DNA of 10,000 bases from Zymomonas sp. (GCF_020216885.1 NZ_JAIWON010000049.1:1-10000); one strand, 5' to 3'; positions 1-7,387 are shown, counted from the first letter of the stretch. A program made the numbers and translations. The notes: a model not told the origin generated them from the sequence alone.

Positions 1-1163
1 TCCCGTTTGCGGATATATTGAATCTGGTAATTACACATCTGGCCATATTGAAAAGCGGCCGATGCACCAGCAAGGTAGAAAGTCCACATCCGATAAAAAC
101 GGACATCATAGAGTTTGATAATCTCGGCACGGGCAGCCAAAACATTTTTATACCACTGATTCAGGGTATACATGTAATGCAACCTCAAATTCTCGACATC
201 AGAAAGAATAAGGCCGCTCTGTTCGCTGGCCGATACGATTTCTGATAAAGCCGGACAATATCCCCCCGGAAAAATATATTTATTCGTCCATGGGTCGGTT
301 GTTCCGGGTAATCCCAGCCGTCCGATCGTATGCAACAACATCACACCATCATCGGTCAGCATATCACGACAATGATTGAAGAAATTTTTATAGTAAGGCG
401 GGCCTACATGCTCGAACATGCCAACTGAAACAATACGATCAAAACGCCCTTTGACTTCGCGATAATCAATGAGCTGAAATTTTACTCGATCCTCAACTCC
501 CGCTTCTTTTGCGCGTTTGCGAGCGATTTTTAATTGTTCTTCGGATAAGGTCACGCCCAAAATTTCGACATCAGCGATTTCAGCAAGGAAGATCGCCATA
601 CCGCCCCATCCGCAACCGATATCCAATATTCGCTGCCCTGATTTTAAATCTAGCTTTGACGCGATGTGAATCTTTTTATCAAGCTGTGCCTGATCCAGAC
701 TATTATGGATATCGGTAAAATAACCACAGCTATATTGCCGATCCTTGTCCAAAAAGAGGTTATATAAACGACCATCTAAATCATAATGATGGGCAACATT
801 TTGCTTTGATCGTTTTTCCCAATTCAACCTCTGGAAACGGTTAGTCAAATGTTGAATAGTGCGGGGGATAATCCCGCCTTCCAACATATTGGCATTATCC
901 CTGACAGTGTTTTTAAGGATAAGACGGATAAGCCCCATGATATCTTCGTCATCGACGGACATTCGACCGTCCATATAGGCTTCACCTGATCCCATATAGG
1001 GATGGATTGCCACGAAGTCAGGCGCTTCTGGATCATGGAAACGCACCGTCACGGGGGCTTCACCTTCTGACACACCGTAAGAATGACGATGGCCATTTGA
1101 TTCGACAATGATCAATTGTCCTTGTCGAACCAGCTTTTTCAAGAATCTATCAAGTAGCCACAT
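1..1163 (-). CDS. cfa: Cyclopropane-fatty-acyl-phospholipid synthase (C-terminus cut by window edge)
   Basis: Moves a methylene group from S-adenosylmethionine onto the cis double bond of unsaturated acyl chains in membrane phospholipids, making cyclopropane fatty acids at the cytoplasmic face of the membrane. I translated 387 residues before the edge. The SAM-binding loop LDIGCGWGG is at residues 180-188. Residues matching the known active site of E. coli Cfa are visible: Cys146 in YSCGYF, Glu251 in GMFEHVG, His278 in LLHTIG and Tyr330 in LHYMYTL. The last visible stretch (AFQYGQMCNYQIQY) resembles the family's C-terminal end, so probably only about 15-30 residues are missing. The ATG at 1161-1163 has no good Shine-Dalgarno site, but an in-frame TAA lies four codons upstream, so the gene cannot extend further. 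It lies 56 bases after rlmN and could be partly co-transcribed. The family call is secure. Confidence 0.93.
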   Translation of the reverse strand, partial: MWLLDRFLKKLVRQGQLIIVESNGHRHSYGVSEGEAPVTVRFHDPEAPDFVAIHPYMGSGEAYMDGRMSVDDEDIMGLIRLILKNTVRDNANMLEGGIIPRTIQHLTNRFQRLNWEKRSKQNVAHHYDLDGRLYNLFLDKDRQYSCGYFTDIHNSLDQAQLDKKIHIASKLDLKSGQRILDIGCGWGGMAIFLAEIADVEILGVTLSEEQLKIARKRAKEAGVEDRVKFQLIDYREVKGRFDRIVSVGMFEHVGPPYYKNFFNHCRDMLTDDGVMLLHTIGRLGLPGTTDPWTNKYIFPGGYCPALSEIVSASEQSGLILSDVENLRLHYMYTLNQWYKNVLAARAEIIKLYDVRFYRMWTFYLAGASAAFQYGQMCNYQIQYIRKR

Positions 1164-1198
1164 AACAAAAGTTTACATGCTTTAACTTGATAGAAAAA

Positions 1199-1210
1199 GG
1201 CAGAAATGCC
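1199..1210 (-). terminator. Possible weak terminator after rlmN
   Basis: On the minus strand GGCA-TTTC-TGCC forms a 4-bp stem with a four-base loop, followed at once by TTTTTCT. It lies just after the rlmN stop and before the cfa start. The stem is short, so it may only partly stop transcription; it may also be chance. Confidence 0.25.
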
Positions 1211-1219
1211 CCTTATCAT

Positions 1220-2395
1220 TTATGACAATGTTATCATTGAATCCCGCTTGGATTGTCTTTCTGCTGCTGATTTTAACTGACCACAAGCGGCCATAATATC
1301 TTGACCTCTTGTGCGGCGCACAGGTGCTGAAATACCGGCATTAAAGACAATCTCGGAAAAACGGGCGATCCGTTCTGGCGTTGAGCATTCGTAAGGTGAA
1401 TTCGGCCAAGGATTAAAGGGAATCAGATTCACTTTGGCCGGTAATCGGTAATATTGTAACAACCGGACAAGCTCACGCGCATCTTCTTCGCTATCATTTT
1501 TGTCTTTCAACATGACATATTCAAAGGTAATTCGGCGGGCATTATTGACCCCAGGATAGGCCGCGCAAGCGGCCAATAATTCGTCGATTCCGTATTTTTT
1601 GTTAATCGGAACGATTTCATCCCGAACGGCTTTGGTAACGGCATGAAGAGATACCGCAAGGTTAACACCAATTTCTTCCCCTGCCCTTGCCATCATTGGC
1701 ACCACACCGGAAGTCGAAAGGGTGATCCGGCGGCGTGACAAAGCGATACCGTCACCATCCATAACCAATTTTAAGGCATCGCGAACATTATCAAAATTAT
1801 AAAGTGGCTCGCCCATACCCATCATCACGACATTGGTTAACAGCCGACCTTCCGGTTTTGATGGCCATTCATCAAGGCTGTCACGAGCAAGCATGATCTG
1901 ACCTACAATTTCACCGACAGTCAGATTCCGCACCAAACGCATTGTGCCGGTATTACAAAAACGACAATTCAGGGTGCAACCGATCTGACTGGAAATGCAC
2001 AAAGTGCCACGGTCAGCATCAGGGATAAAAACCATTTCATAATCATAGCCGTCATCAGTCTTTAACAGCCATTTACGGGTGCCATCGGTCGATATCTGCA
2101 TGGTAACGACTTCGGGGCGCGAAATAACAAAATGTTCGGTCAGCCAAGGGCGCATTGTCTTGGCAATATCGGTCATACCATCAAAAGCAACTGCACCACG
2201 ATTATACATCCAATGCCATAGCTGTTTGGTGCGCAATTTTGCCTGTTTTTCGTCCAATCCCTTGGATTTCAACGCTGCGCGTATGTCTTCACGGGACAAG
2301 CCCAAAAGGTCAATGCGCCCATCCTTTCGGGTCGCAATAGGCTTCTGGGTATCAGTCTTGGTCTCTGTCAGGCTATCGGCAACTACAGAAGTCAT
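1220..2395 (-). CDS. rlmN: Dual-specificity 23S rRNA / tRNA adenine C2 methyltransferase RlmN
   Basis: A radical-SAM enzyme that methylates C2 of A2503 in 23S rRNA and, in studied bacteria, C2 of A37 in some tRNAs, supporting translational accuracy. The protein has 391 residues, near the family's usual size. The [4Fe-4S]-binding motif is Cys140-x3-Cys144-x2-Cys147 ([13 protein letters not shown]). The two mechanistic cysteines of E. coli RlmN (C118 and C355) correspond to Cys133 in [10 protein letters not shown] and Cys371 in [16 protein letters not shown] (193-200) and SLHAV (249-253) are further family signatures. An N-terminal helical region for RNA binding precedes the barrel. The ATG at 2395 has only a weak ribosome site (GTGAG about 12 bases upstream). 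The enzyme lies alone between two leftward units; its promoter must be in 2396-2466, but I could not pick one. Confidence 0.97.
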   Translation of the reverse strand: MTSVVADSLTETKTDTQKPIATRKDGRIDLLGLSREDIRAALKSKGLDEKQAKLRTKQLWHWMYNRGAVAFDGMTDIAKTMRPWLTEHFVISRPEVVTMQISTDGTRKWLLKTDDGYDYEMVFIPDADRGTLCISSQIGCTLNCRFCNTGTMRLVRNLTVGEIVGQIMLARDSLDEWPSKPEGRLLTNVVMMGMGEPLYNFDNVRDALKLVMDGDGIALSRRRITLSTSGVVPMMARAGEEIGVNLAVSLHAVTKAVRDEIVPINKKYGIDELLAACAAYPGVNNARRITFEYVMLKDKNDSEEDARELVRLLQYYRLPAKVNLIPFNPWPNSPYECSTPERIARFSEIVFNAGISAPVRRTRGQDIMAACGQLKSAAERQSKRDSMITLS

Positions 2396-2466
2396 AAATA
2401 TGCAAACTCACAAACAAGGCAAAAGCCGTTAAGGGCATCGGAAATAAAATGGCTGATATAAAAATT

Positions 2467-2504
2467 AAGCCGCTTTTCCCCGTTATTATCCGAAAAAGCG
2501 GCTT
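2467..2504 (-). terminator. Rho-independent terminator after the ABC exporter genes
   Basis: The two arms at 2467-2477 (AAGCCGCTTTT) and 2494-2504 are perfectly complementary over 11 bp around a 16-base loop. Read leftward, the stem is followed by a T-rich run (TTAATTTTTAT), 50 bases past the permease stop. Read rightward it is followed by six T, so it could also stop antisense transcription coming out of rlmN. Confidence 0.8.
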
Positions 2505-2554
2505 TTTTCTACTGGCCAGATTCGCAAAATCCATGCGGCCATCAAAATGAAAAT

Positions 2555-3355
2555 CTAATGGATATCACGCTGTTTCAAAACAACCGTCACCACAGAAGCG
2601 GCAATCACAAAAAGAACAAGCGTAAAAGCGAGAAAGCCCCCTTGAGAAACAGGGAATATTTTTTCTCCCATTTTAAGGTCTAACGTATCATGCACAAAAC
2701 GAAGACCATAATCCCAAGGGTAAAAAAGCCAGCCTTTATCTTGGAAATAACTGCTCACGGGAAGGCTCGCAAGACTGCAAATATTCCCAAAAATAACCGG
2801 AAATCGGGTATTTTTCAGAAACCAGCTTAAGGCATGTTGGATCAACAGCACGGGTAGCATCACAAAAGGTAACAGGAAGAAAGACTTCACAAGAGCCATG
2901 TCAAAGCCATAGCTTGCCATAGAATTGTGGGGGCTAACCAGAAAAGCCAAGCTATAAACCAAAATCATCATGATATTGGCGAAAAACAGTAATCCCCATT
3001 CAAGAGATAGTTTCGCAAAAAACAGATGATAAGGCCGCAAAGGCAATGTCAGCATCATTCGCCAACTATTATTGCTATGTTCTATTCCGTTAAGACGCGC
3101 TGCCAAAACAGCTATAAAAAAGGAAAAAGCAAAACAACTCCAAAAGAAAAGGATTGTCTGCCAAACCTCTTGCCACGCAGCTATGTCCAGAAAAATACCG
3201 TCATGATGCCCTACAAACCTGCCGATCAAGGCCGTCACCAAAGCAGGCGACAGCATCAATAACAGTAAACGACGGGGATGTTCGATTTTGAACCATTCGG
3301 CTGTGATAAGCCGGATCATCAATAGAAATGATCCTTGCGTTTTTGGCACAGTCAT
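2555..3355 (-). CDS. ABC-2 type transporter permease, LanE/MutE-like
   Basis: Membrane half of an ABC exporter, paired with the ATPase just upstream. The 266-residue protein has about six hydrophobic segments, near residues 30-46, 66-88, 119-139, 154-175, 188-203 and 240-260. A charged N-terminal piece (EWFKIEHPRR) and the motif NSWRMMLTLPLRPYHLFF (97-114) resemble the permeases of lantibiotic-immunity exporters (LanE/MutE, ABC2_membrane_4 type). The ATPase stop is only 8 bases before this ATG, so the two are surely co-translated. The start is uncertain: the ATG at 3355 has AAGG 13 bases upstream, and the in-frame ATG at 3319 (residue 13) also lies after an AAGGA. The substrate cannot be told from sequence; no peptide precursor or modification gene is in the window. 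Confidence 0.8.
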   Translation of the reverse strand: MTVPKTQGSFLLMIRLITAEWFKIEHPRRLLLLMLSPALVTALIGRFVGHHDGIFLDIAAWQEVWQTILFFWSCFAFSFFIAVLAARLNGIEHSNNSWRMMLTLPLRPYHLFFAKLSLEWGLLFFANIMMILVYSLAFLVSPHNSMASYGFDMALVKSFFLLPFVMLPVLLIQHALSWFLKNTRFPVIFGNICSLASLPVSSYFQDKGWLFYPWDYGLRFVHDTLDLKMGEKIFPVSQGGFLAFTLVLFVIAASVVTVVLKQRDIH

Positions 3356-3363
3356 AAAATACG

Positions 3364-4281
3364 TTACGCCTTATTTCTGGAAGTAGCCATTTGCTGCGAA
3401 AACCATTCTTCCAAAGAGGGTTTTTCCAAAACAGCTTGATAAAAGTCGATATCCGCCGCGACAAGCTGGCGATAGAGCGCACTGGCCTCTTCTCGTGTCA
3501 TATTATCGACCAACAAACGATGATCGCCATAATGACTGACTTGATAGGATGACTGCGACAAAAAGGCGAAAGCCTTTTCAACATCTGTCACGTCCAATCT
3601 TAATGCTGACCGGCCTGCGGCTCTGATCTCTTCCAATTCCCCTTGAAACAGAATGGTACCTTGATCGAGTAAGGCCAAATGGCTGGCTGTTTTTTCGACT
3701 TCTTCCAATTGATGGCTGGAAAAGAAAATGGTGCAGCCTGTTTTTTCAGGCAGGCTAATCAGCAATTCCCTGATTTCTTTAATGCCTTCAGGGTCAAGTC
3801 CATTGGTCGGTTCATCAAGAACCAATAATTCAGGATTGCCAAGTAGGGCATGGGCTAAAGCCAATCTTTGGCGCATGCCCAAAGAATAAAAGGCAATTTT
3901 TAAACGTGGTTCAGTATGGAGATTAACAATCGCCAAAACCCGATCAATATCTTGATAGGGAATATCTTTAACCACACAACCTATTTTCAGAAATTCGCGG
4001 GCTGTCATATGGCTATATAGGCTTGGGGAATCCACTAAACAGCCCATCCGTGCCAAAGCCGGTATCGGATTTTTCTGCATATCTTGACCCAAAACGGTCA
4101 CCTTGCCGGATGTAATCCGATAAAGGCCGGTAATAATGCGGATCGTAGTCGATTTACCCTGACCATTATTGCCTAAAAAAGCAAAAAGGCTGCCTTTGGG
4201 AACTGTCAGATTGATATCTTTTAAGACAGGGCGAGTGCCGAAATTTTTGGAAAGATGGGCAAGCTGAATAGCTGCGGACAA
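3364..4281 (-). CDS. ABC transporter ATP-binding protein, LanF-like
   Basis: Hydrolyses ATP to drive the permease encoded just downstream. The 305-residue protein has Walker A GNNGQGKST (37-45), signature YSLGMRQ (132-138), Walker B LLVLDE (152-157) followed by PTNGLDPEG, and the switch His190 (FSSHQ). Where most ABC ATPases carry the Q-loop glutamine, this one reads CLVDSPSLY (81-89), with Asp84. LanF immunity ATPases are known for an acidic E-loop at that place, which supports the LanF-like assignment. After about residue 225 there is a C-terminal extension typical of this exporter group. It starts with TTG at 4279-4281, preceded by GGGAG at 4288-4292 with six bases between. It lies 80 bases after nrdG with no visible terminator, so read-through from the nrd unit is possible. 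Confidence 0.88.
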   Translation of the reverse strand: MSAAIQLAHLSKNFGTRPVLKDINLTVPKGSLFAFLGNNGQGKSTTIRIITGLYRITSGKVTVLGQDMQKNPIPALARMGCLVDSPSLYSHMTAREFLKIGCVVKDIPYQDIDRVLAIVNLHTEPRLKIAFYSLGMRQRLALAHALLGNPELLVLDEPTNGLDPEGIKEIRELLISLPEKTGCTIFFSSHQLEEVEKTASHLALLDQGTILFQGELEEIRAAGRSALRLDVTDVEKAFAFLSQSSYQVSHYGDHRLLVDNMTREEASALYRQLVAADIDFYQAVLEKPSLEEWFSQQMATSRNKA

Positions 4282-4287
4282 AATTTT

Positions 4288-4292
4288 CTCCC
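4288..4292 (-). promoter_or_regulatory. Shine-Dalgarno site fixing the TTG start of the ABC ATPase
   Basis: GGGAG on the minus strand lies six bases before TTG at 4281. No in-frame ATG is near, and the Walker A distance fits a start here. Confidence 0.6.
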
Positions 4293-4361
4293 TTTGAACC
4301 GGAAAACAGAAAAGACGTCAGGGTTATTGGCTATTCAGCACAAAATAAGAGGAACAGGAAA

Positions 4362-4964
4362 TTAGACTTCCCGATAAGGCTGTAGAACATACTCACTTAT
4401 GCCGAAAGCGGCTAGGTCTGTTTTCATTTCGGCCAAGGCTGCATCATCCAAAATCGCAGGATAAACGGTGGTGCGAATTTGGTAATCGACCCCGCTTCCC
4501 AAAAGATAGCCGAGGCTTGTTTTGACCTTTTCGGCGGTATTCGGAATACGGGTGATCGCCTCATATTGAGAAAAAGGCGCTTTGATATCAAAGCCAACCC
4601 ATGTCACTAAAGGCAATAATGGCCGGAAACGCTCCGGTTTCATTCCCGCCGTATGAAGCCCTATCTTAAGCCCCATATCGCGGACAATTTGCATTGCTTC
4701 AGGAAGGGCGGCCTGTAAAGTCGGCTCGCCGCCTGAAAAAACAACGCCGTCCAAAAGGCCGCGTCGCTGTTCCAGAAACTCCAGCACATTTTCCCAAGGA
4801 ATACGATTCCCTGAATTATCTATTGCAGGCCGTAACGACTGGTTATGGCAATAAGGACAGTCCCAGCTACAACCCTGACAAAAGACAGTCGCGACCAGCT
4901 CCCCTGGCCAGTCGCAACTGGACATGGGAGCCAATCCACCGATCCTAAGATCAGTTGCAGCCAC
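4362..4964 (-). CDS. nrdG: Anaerobic ribonucleotide reductase activating protein (radical-SAM activase)
   Basis: Uses a [4Fe-4S] cluster and S-adenosylmethionine to make the glycyl radical that switches on class III ribonucleotide reductase. From a GTG start at 4964 the protein has 200 residues. It begins with the LRIGGL stretch seen in the NrdG-type radical-SAM family (TIGR02495-like), then has Cys32-x3-Cys36-x2-Cys39 (CSWDCPYCHN) and the SAM-binding GGEPT at 78-82. GTG is preferred because GAGGG lies five bases upstream; extension to TTG at 5015 adds 17 residues without a ribosome site and overlaps the small gene more. With the GTG start it overlaps the glycyl-radical gene by 14 bases, which suggests translational coupling. 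Here the activase would act on a radical domain encoded apart from the main NrdD chain. Confidence 0.9.
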   Translation of the reverse strand: MAATDLRIGGLAPMSSCDWPGELVATVFCQGCSWDCPYCHNQSLRPAIDNSGNRIPWENVLEFLEQRRGLLDGVVFSGGEPTLQAALPEAMQIVRDMGLKIGLHTAGMKPERFRPLLPLVTWVGFDIKAPFSQYEAITRIPNTAEKVKTSLGYLLGSGVDYQIRTTVYPAILDDAALAEMKTDLAAFGISEYVLQPYREV

Positions 4965-5139
4965 AACGACCCTCTTCGAAATAAACGCGCTGGCCGAATT
5001 CGCCCTGCTTGCCAATATTGAAGGAGGAAACCGGACGATGGTAACCCATAACCCGCGTCCAAATTTCGCAAGGCTGGCGTTCTTCGTCTTTCAATTCGAT
5101 TTTGGCGAAATCCTGAGTGTCTTTTTTCATCTCGGTCAT
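4951..5139 (-). CDS. Stand-alone glycyl-radical domain of class III ribonucleotide reductase (split NrdD, C-terminal part)
   Basis: A 62-residue protein (63 if the first of two tandem ATG codons, at 5142, is used). It matches the extreme C-terminus of NrdD: CEIWTRVMGYHRPVSSFN followed by GKQGEF. The RVMGY glycine, residue 32 from the second ATG, is the expected site of the glycyl radical. The preceding large NrdD chain lacks this segment, so the two should work together, with NrdG making the radical. AAGGAG at 5147-5152 is seven bases from the second ATG and four from the first, so the second is the likelier start. In this frame a TAA at 5167-5169 lies nine codons upstream, and the nrdD stop is in another frame, so a single frameshift cannot fuse the two. 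The tail RCGCN carries two cysteines of unknown role. I am sure of the domain, less of how common the split is. Confidence 0.9.
   Translation of the reverse strand: MTEMKKDTQDFAKIELKDEERQPCEIWTRVMGYHRPVSSFNIGKQGEFGQRVYFEEGRCGCN
4970..4974 (-). promoter_or_regulatory. Shine-Dalgarno site deciding the GTG start of nrdG
   Basis: GAGGG on the minus strand lies five bases before GTG 4964-4962, inside the last codons of the glycyl-radical gene. It selects the shorter NrdG form that begins just before the conserved LRIGGL region. Confidence 0.55.
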
Positions 5140-5146
5140 CATTACT

Positions 5147-5152
5147 CTCCTT
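5147..5152 (-). promoter_or_regulatory. Strong Shine-Dalgarno site of the glycyl-radical gene
   Basis: AAGGAG on the minus strand, seven bases before ATG 5139 and four before ATG 5142. It shows the small gene is translated independently rather than being a broken end of nrdD. Confidence 0.75.
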
Positions 5153-5191
5153 AAAACTCTAAATTTTTAATCGAATGAATATCTAAAATTC

Positions 5192-7210
5192 TTAAGCTGC
5201 CTTATTGTTGCACTTGGCTGCGATCAGTTCTGCATCGCATTTGGGGCAGAATTTATGCTCACCTTCCAGATAGCCATGTTTCGGGCAAATCGAGAAAGTC
5301 GGCGTGATCGTGATATAAGGCAGTCTGAAATTTTCCAGCGCGCGCCGTACCAGCTTTTTACAAGCCTCGGCATCCGACATCCGTGAACCCATATAAAGAT
5401 GAAGCACCGTGCCGCCGGTATATTTGCTCTGCAAAATTTCCTGACGCTGCAAGGCTTCAAAGGGATCGTCTGTAAAATTAACCGGAAGCTGACTTGAATT
5501 GGTGTAATAGGGATTGGTTTCGCTACCGGCCTGCAACATATCGGGGAAACGCTTTTTATCTTCGCGTGCAAAACGATAGGTTGCGCCTTCGGCAGGCGTT
5601 GCTTCCAGATTGTAAAGATGGCCAGTTTCTTCTTGGAAAGAAACGATTTTGGCGCGGATATGGTCGAGGAAGCGAACCGCAAAGGTTGCGCCCCATTCGC
5701 TGGTGATATCCTCTTTATTCTCGGTGAAGTTACGGATCATTTCATTGACACCGTTGATTCCCAAGGTCGAGAAATGATTCCGCAAAGTGCCAAGATAGCG
5801 TTTGGTATAGGGGAACAGACCGTTATCAATATGTTTCTGGATAACTTTCCGCTTAATTTCGAGGCTGGTGCGGCCAATATTCAGCATCGTATCAAGACGA
5901 TCGAACAGACCTTTTTCATTGCCCCGATACATCCGACCAAGACGGGCACAGTTGATCGTTACGACCCCCAAAGACCCCGTCTGTTCAGCACTTCCGAAGA
6001 GGCCGTTACCGCGTTTCAAAAGCTCGGTCAGATCAAGCTGAAGGCGGCAGCACATGGAACGCACCATATGCGGCTTTAGATCGGAATTCAGGAAATTCTG
6101 GAAATAAGGCAGTCCATATTTGGCCGTCATTTCAAAAAGACGGGTGGCATTTTCGCTTTCCCAAGGAAATTCCGGCGTAATATTATAAGTCGGAATCGGG
6201 AAGGTAAAGACGCGGCCTTTGGCATCGCCCTCGGTCATGACTTCCATATAAGCACGGTTAATCATGTCCATTTCAGGCTGAAGATCACCATAGGTAAAGG
6301 GCATATCTTCGCCGCCGATCACCGGAATCTGGTCTTTCAAATCGTCTGGGCAAGTCCAGTCAAAAGTCAGATTGGTAAAGGGCGTCTGGGTGCCCCAACG
6401 GGATGGCACATTCAAATTATAGATCAATTCCTGAATATACTGACGAACCTGCTTATAGCTTAAGCCATCTTTTCTGATGAAAGCGGCCATATAGGTATCA
6501 AAGGAACTGAAAGCCTGCGCCCCCGCCCATTCATTCTGTAAAGTGCCAAGGAAGTTAACAATCTGGCCAATAGCACTCGACATATGTTTCGGCGGACGGG
6601 CTTCGACTTTACCGGGAACGCCGTTCAGGCCTTCAGTCAACAAAGTGCGGAGTGACCAACCGGCACAATAACCGGACAGCATATCCAAATCATGAATATG
6701 AAGATCACCCGCGCGATGGGCTTCGCCTACTTCCGGCGGATAAATATGGGACAGCCAGTAATTGGCAACGACCTTACCAGACACATTCAGAATAAGACCA
6801 CCCAAAGAATAACCTTGGTTGGCATTGGCATTCACGCGCCAATCGGCCTGTTCCAAATATTCATTGATCGAGGATTCAACTTTGACGATCGTTTCCTGAT
6901 CTTTACGCGATTTTGATCTCTGCTCGCGATAGACAATATAGGCGCGCGCTGTGGCAAAATAGTCGGAAGAGACCAAAACCTGTTCAACGATATCCTGAAT
7001 TTGTTCTATTTCAGGCGCAGAATCAGAAAAGCGATGCGAAATCACTTTTTGTGCCTGCTTCGCTAAACGAGCGGCTTCGGCATGATCGAACTCACCACTA
7101 GCCGCGCCCGCTTTTTCGATAGCAATTCTGATCTTATCGTTATCAAACAGAACTTTATTGCCATTCCGTTTGATAACAAATGCTGGGAAAGTCGGTGCCG
7201 CACGAGCCAT
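5192..7210 (-). CDS. nrdD: Anaerobic (class III) ribonucleoside-triphosphate reductase, large chain without its glycyl-radical segment
   Basis: Reduces ribonucleotides to deoxyribonucleotides without oxygen, supplying DNA precursors in the cytoplasm. Numbering below counts the in-frame TTG at 7213 as residue 1. An ATP-cone regulatory domain is at about 10-100 (FVIKRNGNKVLFDNDKIR). The barrel follows, with HIHDLDMLSGYCAGW (172-186), MCCRLQLD (387-394) and QTGSLGVVTINCARLG (411-426). By analogy with T4 and E. coli NrdD, Cys389 (or 388) is the likely thiyl-radical cysteine and Cys183 its partner. A zinc-site remnant is CPKH (643-646) plus CPKC (656-659); usual members have four cysteines. The chain ends 14 residues later, with no RVxGY glycine, which sits in the next gene. 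ATG 7210 is chosen because GAGGG lies seven bases upstream. The 49 bases to the next gene contain no terminator. Confidence 0.95.
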   Translation of the reverse strand: MARAAPTFPAFVIKRNGNKVLFDNDKIRIAIEKAGAASGEFDHAEAARLAKQAQKVISHRFSDSAPEIEQIQDIVEQVLVSSDYFATARAYIVYREQRSKSRKDQETIVKVESSINEYLEQADWRVNANANQGYSLGGLILNVSGKVVANYWLSHIYPPEVGEAHRAGDLHIHDLDMLSGYCAGWSLRTLLTEGLNGVPGKVEARPPKHMSSAIGQIVNFLGTLQNEWAGAQAFSSFDTYMAAFIRKDGLSYKQVRQYIQELIYNLNVPSRWGTQTPFTNLTFDWTCPDDLKDQIPVIGGEDMPFTYGDLQPEMDMINRAYMEVMTEGDAKGRVFTFPIPTYNITPEFPWESENATRLFEMTAKYGLPYFQNFLNSDLKPHMVRSMCCRLQLDLTELLKRGNGLFGSAEQTGSLGVVTINCARLGRMYRGNEKGLFDRLDTMLNIGRTSLEIKRKVIQKHIDNGLFPYTKRYLGTLRNHFSTLGINGVNEMIRNFTENKEDITSEWGATFAVRFLDHIRAKIVSFQEETGHLYNLEATPAEGATYRFAREDKKRFPDMLQAGSETNPYYTNSSQLPVNFTDDPFEALQRQEILQSKYTGGTVLHLYMGSRMSDAEACKKLVRRALENFRLPYITITPTFSICPKHGYLEGEHKFCPKCDAELIAAKCNNKAA

Positions 7211-7217
7211 CAATATA

Positions 7218-7222
7218 CCCTC
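7218..7222 (-). promoter_or_regulatory. Shine-Dalgarno site deciding the ATG start of nrdD
   Basis: GAGGG on the minus strand is seven bases from ATG 7210 but only four from the in-frame TTG 7213, so ATG is the better start. Confidence 0.55.
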
Positions 7223-7224
7223 AA

Positions 7225-7237
7225 TTTATCCGATAAA
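7225..7237. promoter_or_regulatory. Short palindrome just upstream of nrdD
   Basis: TTTATC-C-GATAAA is a perfect 6+6 inverted repeat, 15 bases before the nrdD ATG and directly next to its ribosome site. It could be an operator or a -10 region (GATAAA/TAAATT), or chance in AT-rich DNA. Confidence 0.25.
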
Positions 7238-7304
7238 ATCACAGCAAAAACGGTCGTTTTTTCCTAAAAAAGGCTAAATATTCCCGATGGCTACAGAAAG
7301 ATTG

Positions 7305-7320
7305 TAACCATATATGCTGT
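7305..7320. promoter_or_regulatory. Weak NrdR-box-like sequence upstream of nrdD
   Basis: The minus-strand sequence ACAGCATATATGGTTA matches about 11 of 16 positions of the NrdR consensus acaCwAtATaTwGtgt, centred on the palindrome CATATATG. NrdR usually binds two boxes about 31 bases apart, and I found no second one at that distance on either side, so this is only a candidate. Confidence 0.2.
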
Positions 7321-7359
7321 GTGATTCTGATTTGGTGATTACTAAATGTTGTATAAAGC

Positions 7360-7387
7360 TCTAAATCAACCGAGTATTTTTCGTCAA
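7360..7387 (-). promoter_or_regulatory. Possible nrdD promoter
   Basis: On the minus strand TTGACG (7387-7382) and TTTAGA (7365-7360) are separated by 16 bases, roughly sigma-70-like. It lies downstream of the queC terminator and about 150 bases before the nrdD start. The -10 match is poor. Confidence 0.25.

Noticed and set aside
2079..2432. 117-codon open frame on the plus strand across the start of rlmN
   Set aside because: It is antisense to the well-supported rlmN, has no recognisable domain and no ribosome site.
4965..5015. Longer NrdG beginning at TTG 5015
   Set aside because: Adds 17 non-conserved residues, lacks a ribosome site and overlaps the glycyl-radical gene by 65 bases; GTG 4964 is better.
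5143..5191. A frameshift or pseudogene explanation for the nrdD split
   Set aside because: The downstream frame has its own stop (5167-5169) before its ATG, the frames differ, and a strong Shine-Dalgarno site precedes the small gene. At least two separate changes would be needed to join them.
5224..5682. 152-codon minus-strand frame inside nrdD
   Set aside because: Overlaps nrdD in another frame on the same strand. Its protein looks like a shifted translation of NrdD rather than a real family.
5618..6079. 153-codon open frame on the plus strand inside nrdD
   Set aside because: Antisense to conserved NrdD sequence; no domain, and openness here is explained by the codon pattern of nrdD.
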